Shown: positions 32,314 through 32,482 of the stretch, piece after piece
Position numbering within the stretch: the stretch's first letter is position 1
Layout of the letters: each line of letters starts with the position of its first letter
Assembly: GCA_025356595.1 (NCBI GenBank)
Contig: JANXSQ010000344.1
Coordinates: forward strand, 1 to 32,482
DNA: 32,482 nt
Origin: Janthinobacterium sp.
GTDB lineage: Bacteria > Pseudomonadota > Gammaproteobacteria > Burkholderiales > Burkholderiaceae_D
Direction: 5' to 3'
The notes under the pieces: generated by a model
The model's database searches: none
The model's input: the letters and a program-made list of their open reading frames with translations, nothing else
Told to the model about the DNA's origin: nothing
Translations under genes and position numbers: made by a program

Positions 32314-32482
<169 letters not shown>

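Overview
The window is GC-rich DNA of betaproteobacterial type. Gene content and the look of the proteins (RF3, DUF455, Rnk, a TonB/YfiR/GGDEF-EAL operon) suggest Oxalobacteraceae (Massilia, Duganella or Janthinobacterium-like). This placement is inferred from protein character, not from a search. No stretch longer than about 300 bases lacks a gene, and no tRNA, rRNA or CRISPR array was seen.

Region 1 (about 1-16100) is a myo-inositol island. A leftward unit of an RpiR-type regulator and two Gfo/Idh/MocA dehydrogenases faces a rightward operon. That operon encodes a periplasmic sugar-binding protein, permease and ATPase, then a fused IolC kinase/DUF2090 aldolase, IolD, IolE, IolB and a CoA-acylating semialdehyde dehydrogenase (IolA/MmsA). 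A LamB-type porin and an orphan family-3-like binding protein follow on the same strand. Together they cover outer-membrane entry, uptake and every step from inositol to acetyl-CoA, except for accessory isomerases. An AT-rich divergent promoter with palindromes lies between regulator and operon. The left edge carries a REP-like inverted repeat.

Region 2 (about 16100-19540) holds small unrelated genes. They are an exported orphan protein of lower GC with a GTG start, a DUF455 ferritin-like protein preceded by a possible 16-codon leader ORF, and a leftward set of two GNAT acetyltransferases and a GFA-type zinc protein. Between the DUF455 gene and the leftward set lies a 159-bp imperfect palindrome flanked by a 3-bp direct repeat, which looks like a MITE or other mobile hairpin.

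Region 3 (about 19547-24770) looks like an uncharacterised catabolic cluster. An IclR regulator diverges from a metallo-beta-lactamase-fold protein that lacks the usual second-metal ligands, an FAD monooxygenase, a DUF2783 protein and a LivK-like binding protein. It probably acts on a hydroxylated aromatic compound, but the substrate cannot be read from sequence.

Region 4 (about 24800-32482) contains prfC (RF3) with a clear terminator. A leftward operon of TonB-dependent receptor, YfiR-like periplasmic protein and CHASE8/GGDEF/EAL enzyme follows, apparently coupling an outer-membrane signal to c-di-GMP. Then come a secreted cupin and rnk. Directly after the rnk terminator the 5' end of a group IIC intron begins and runs off the window.
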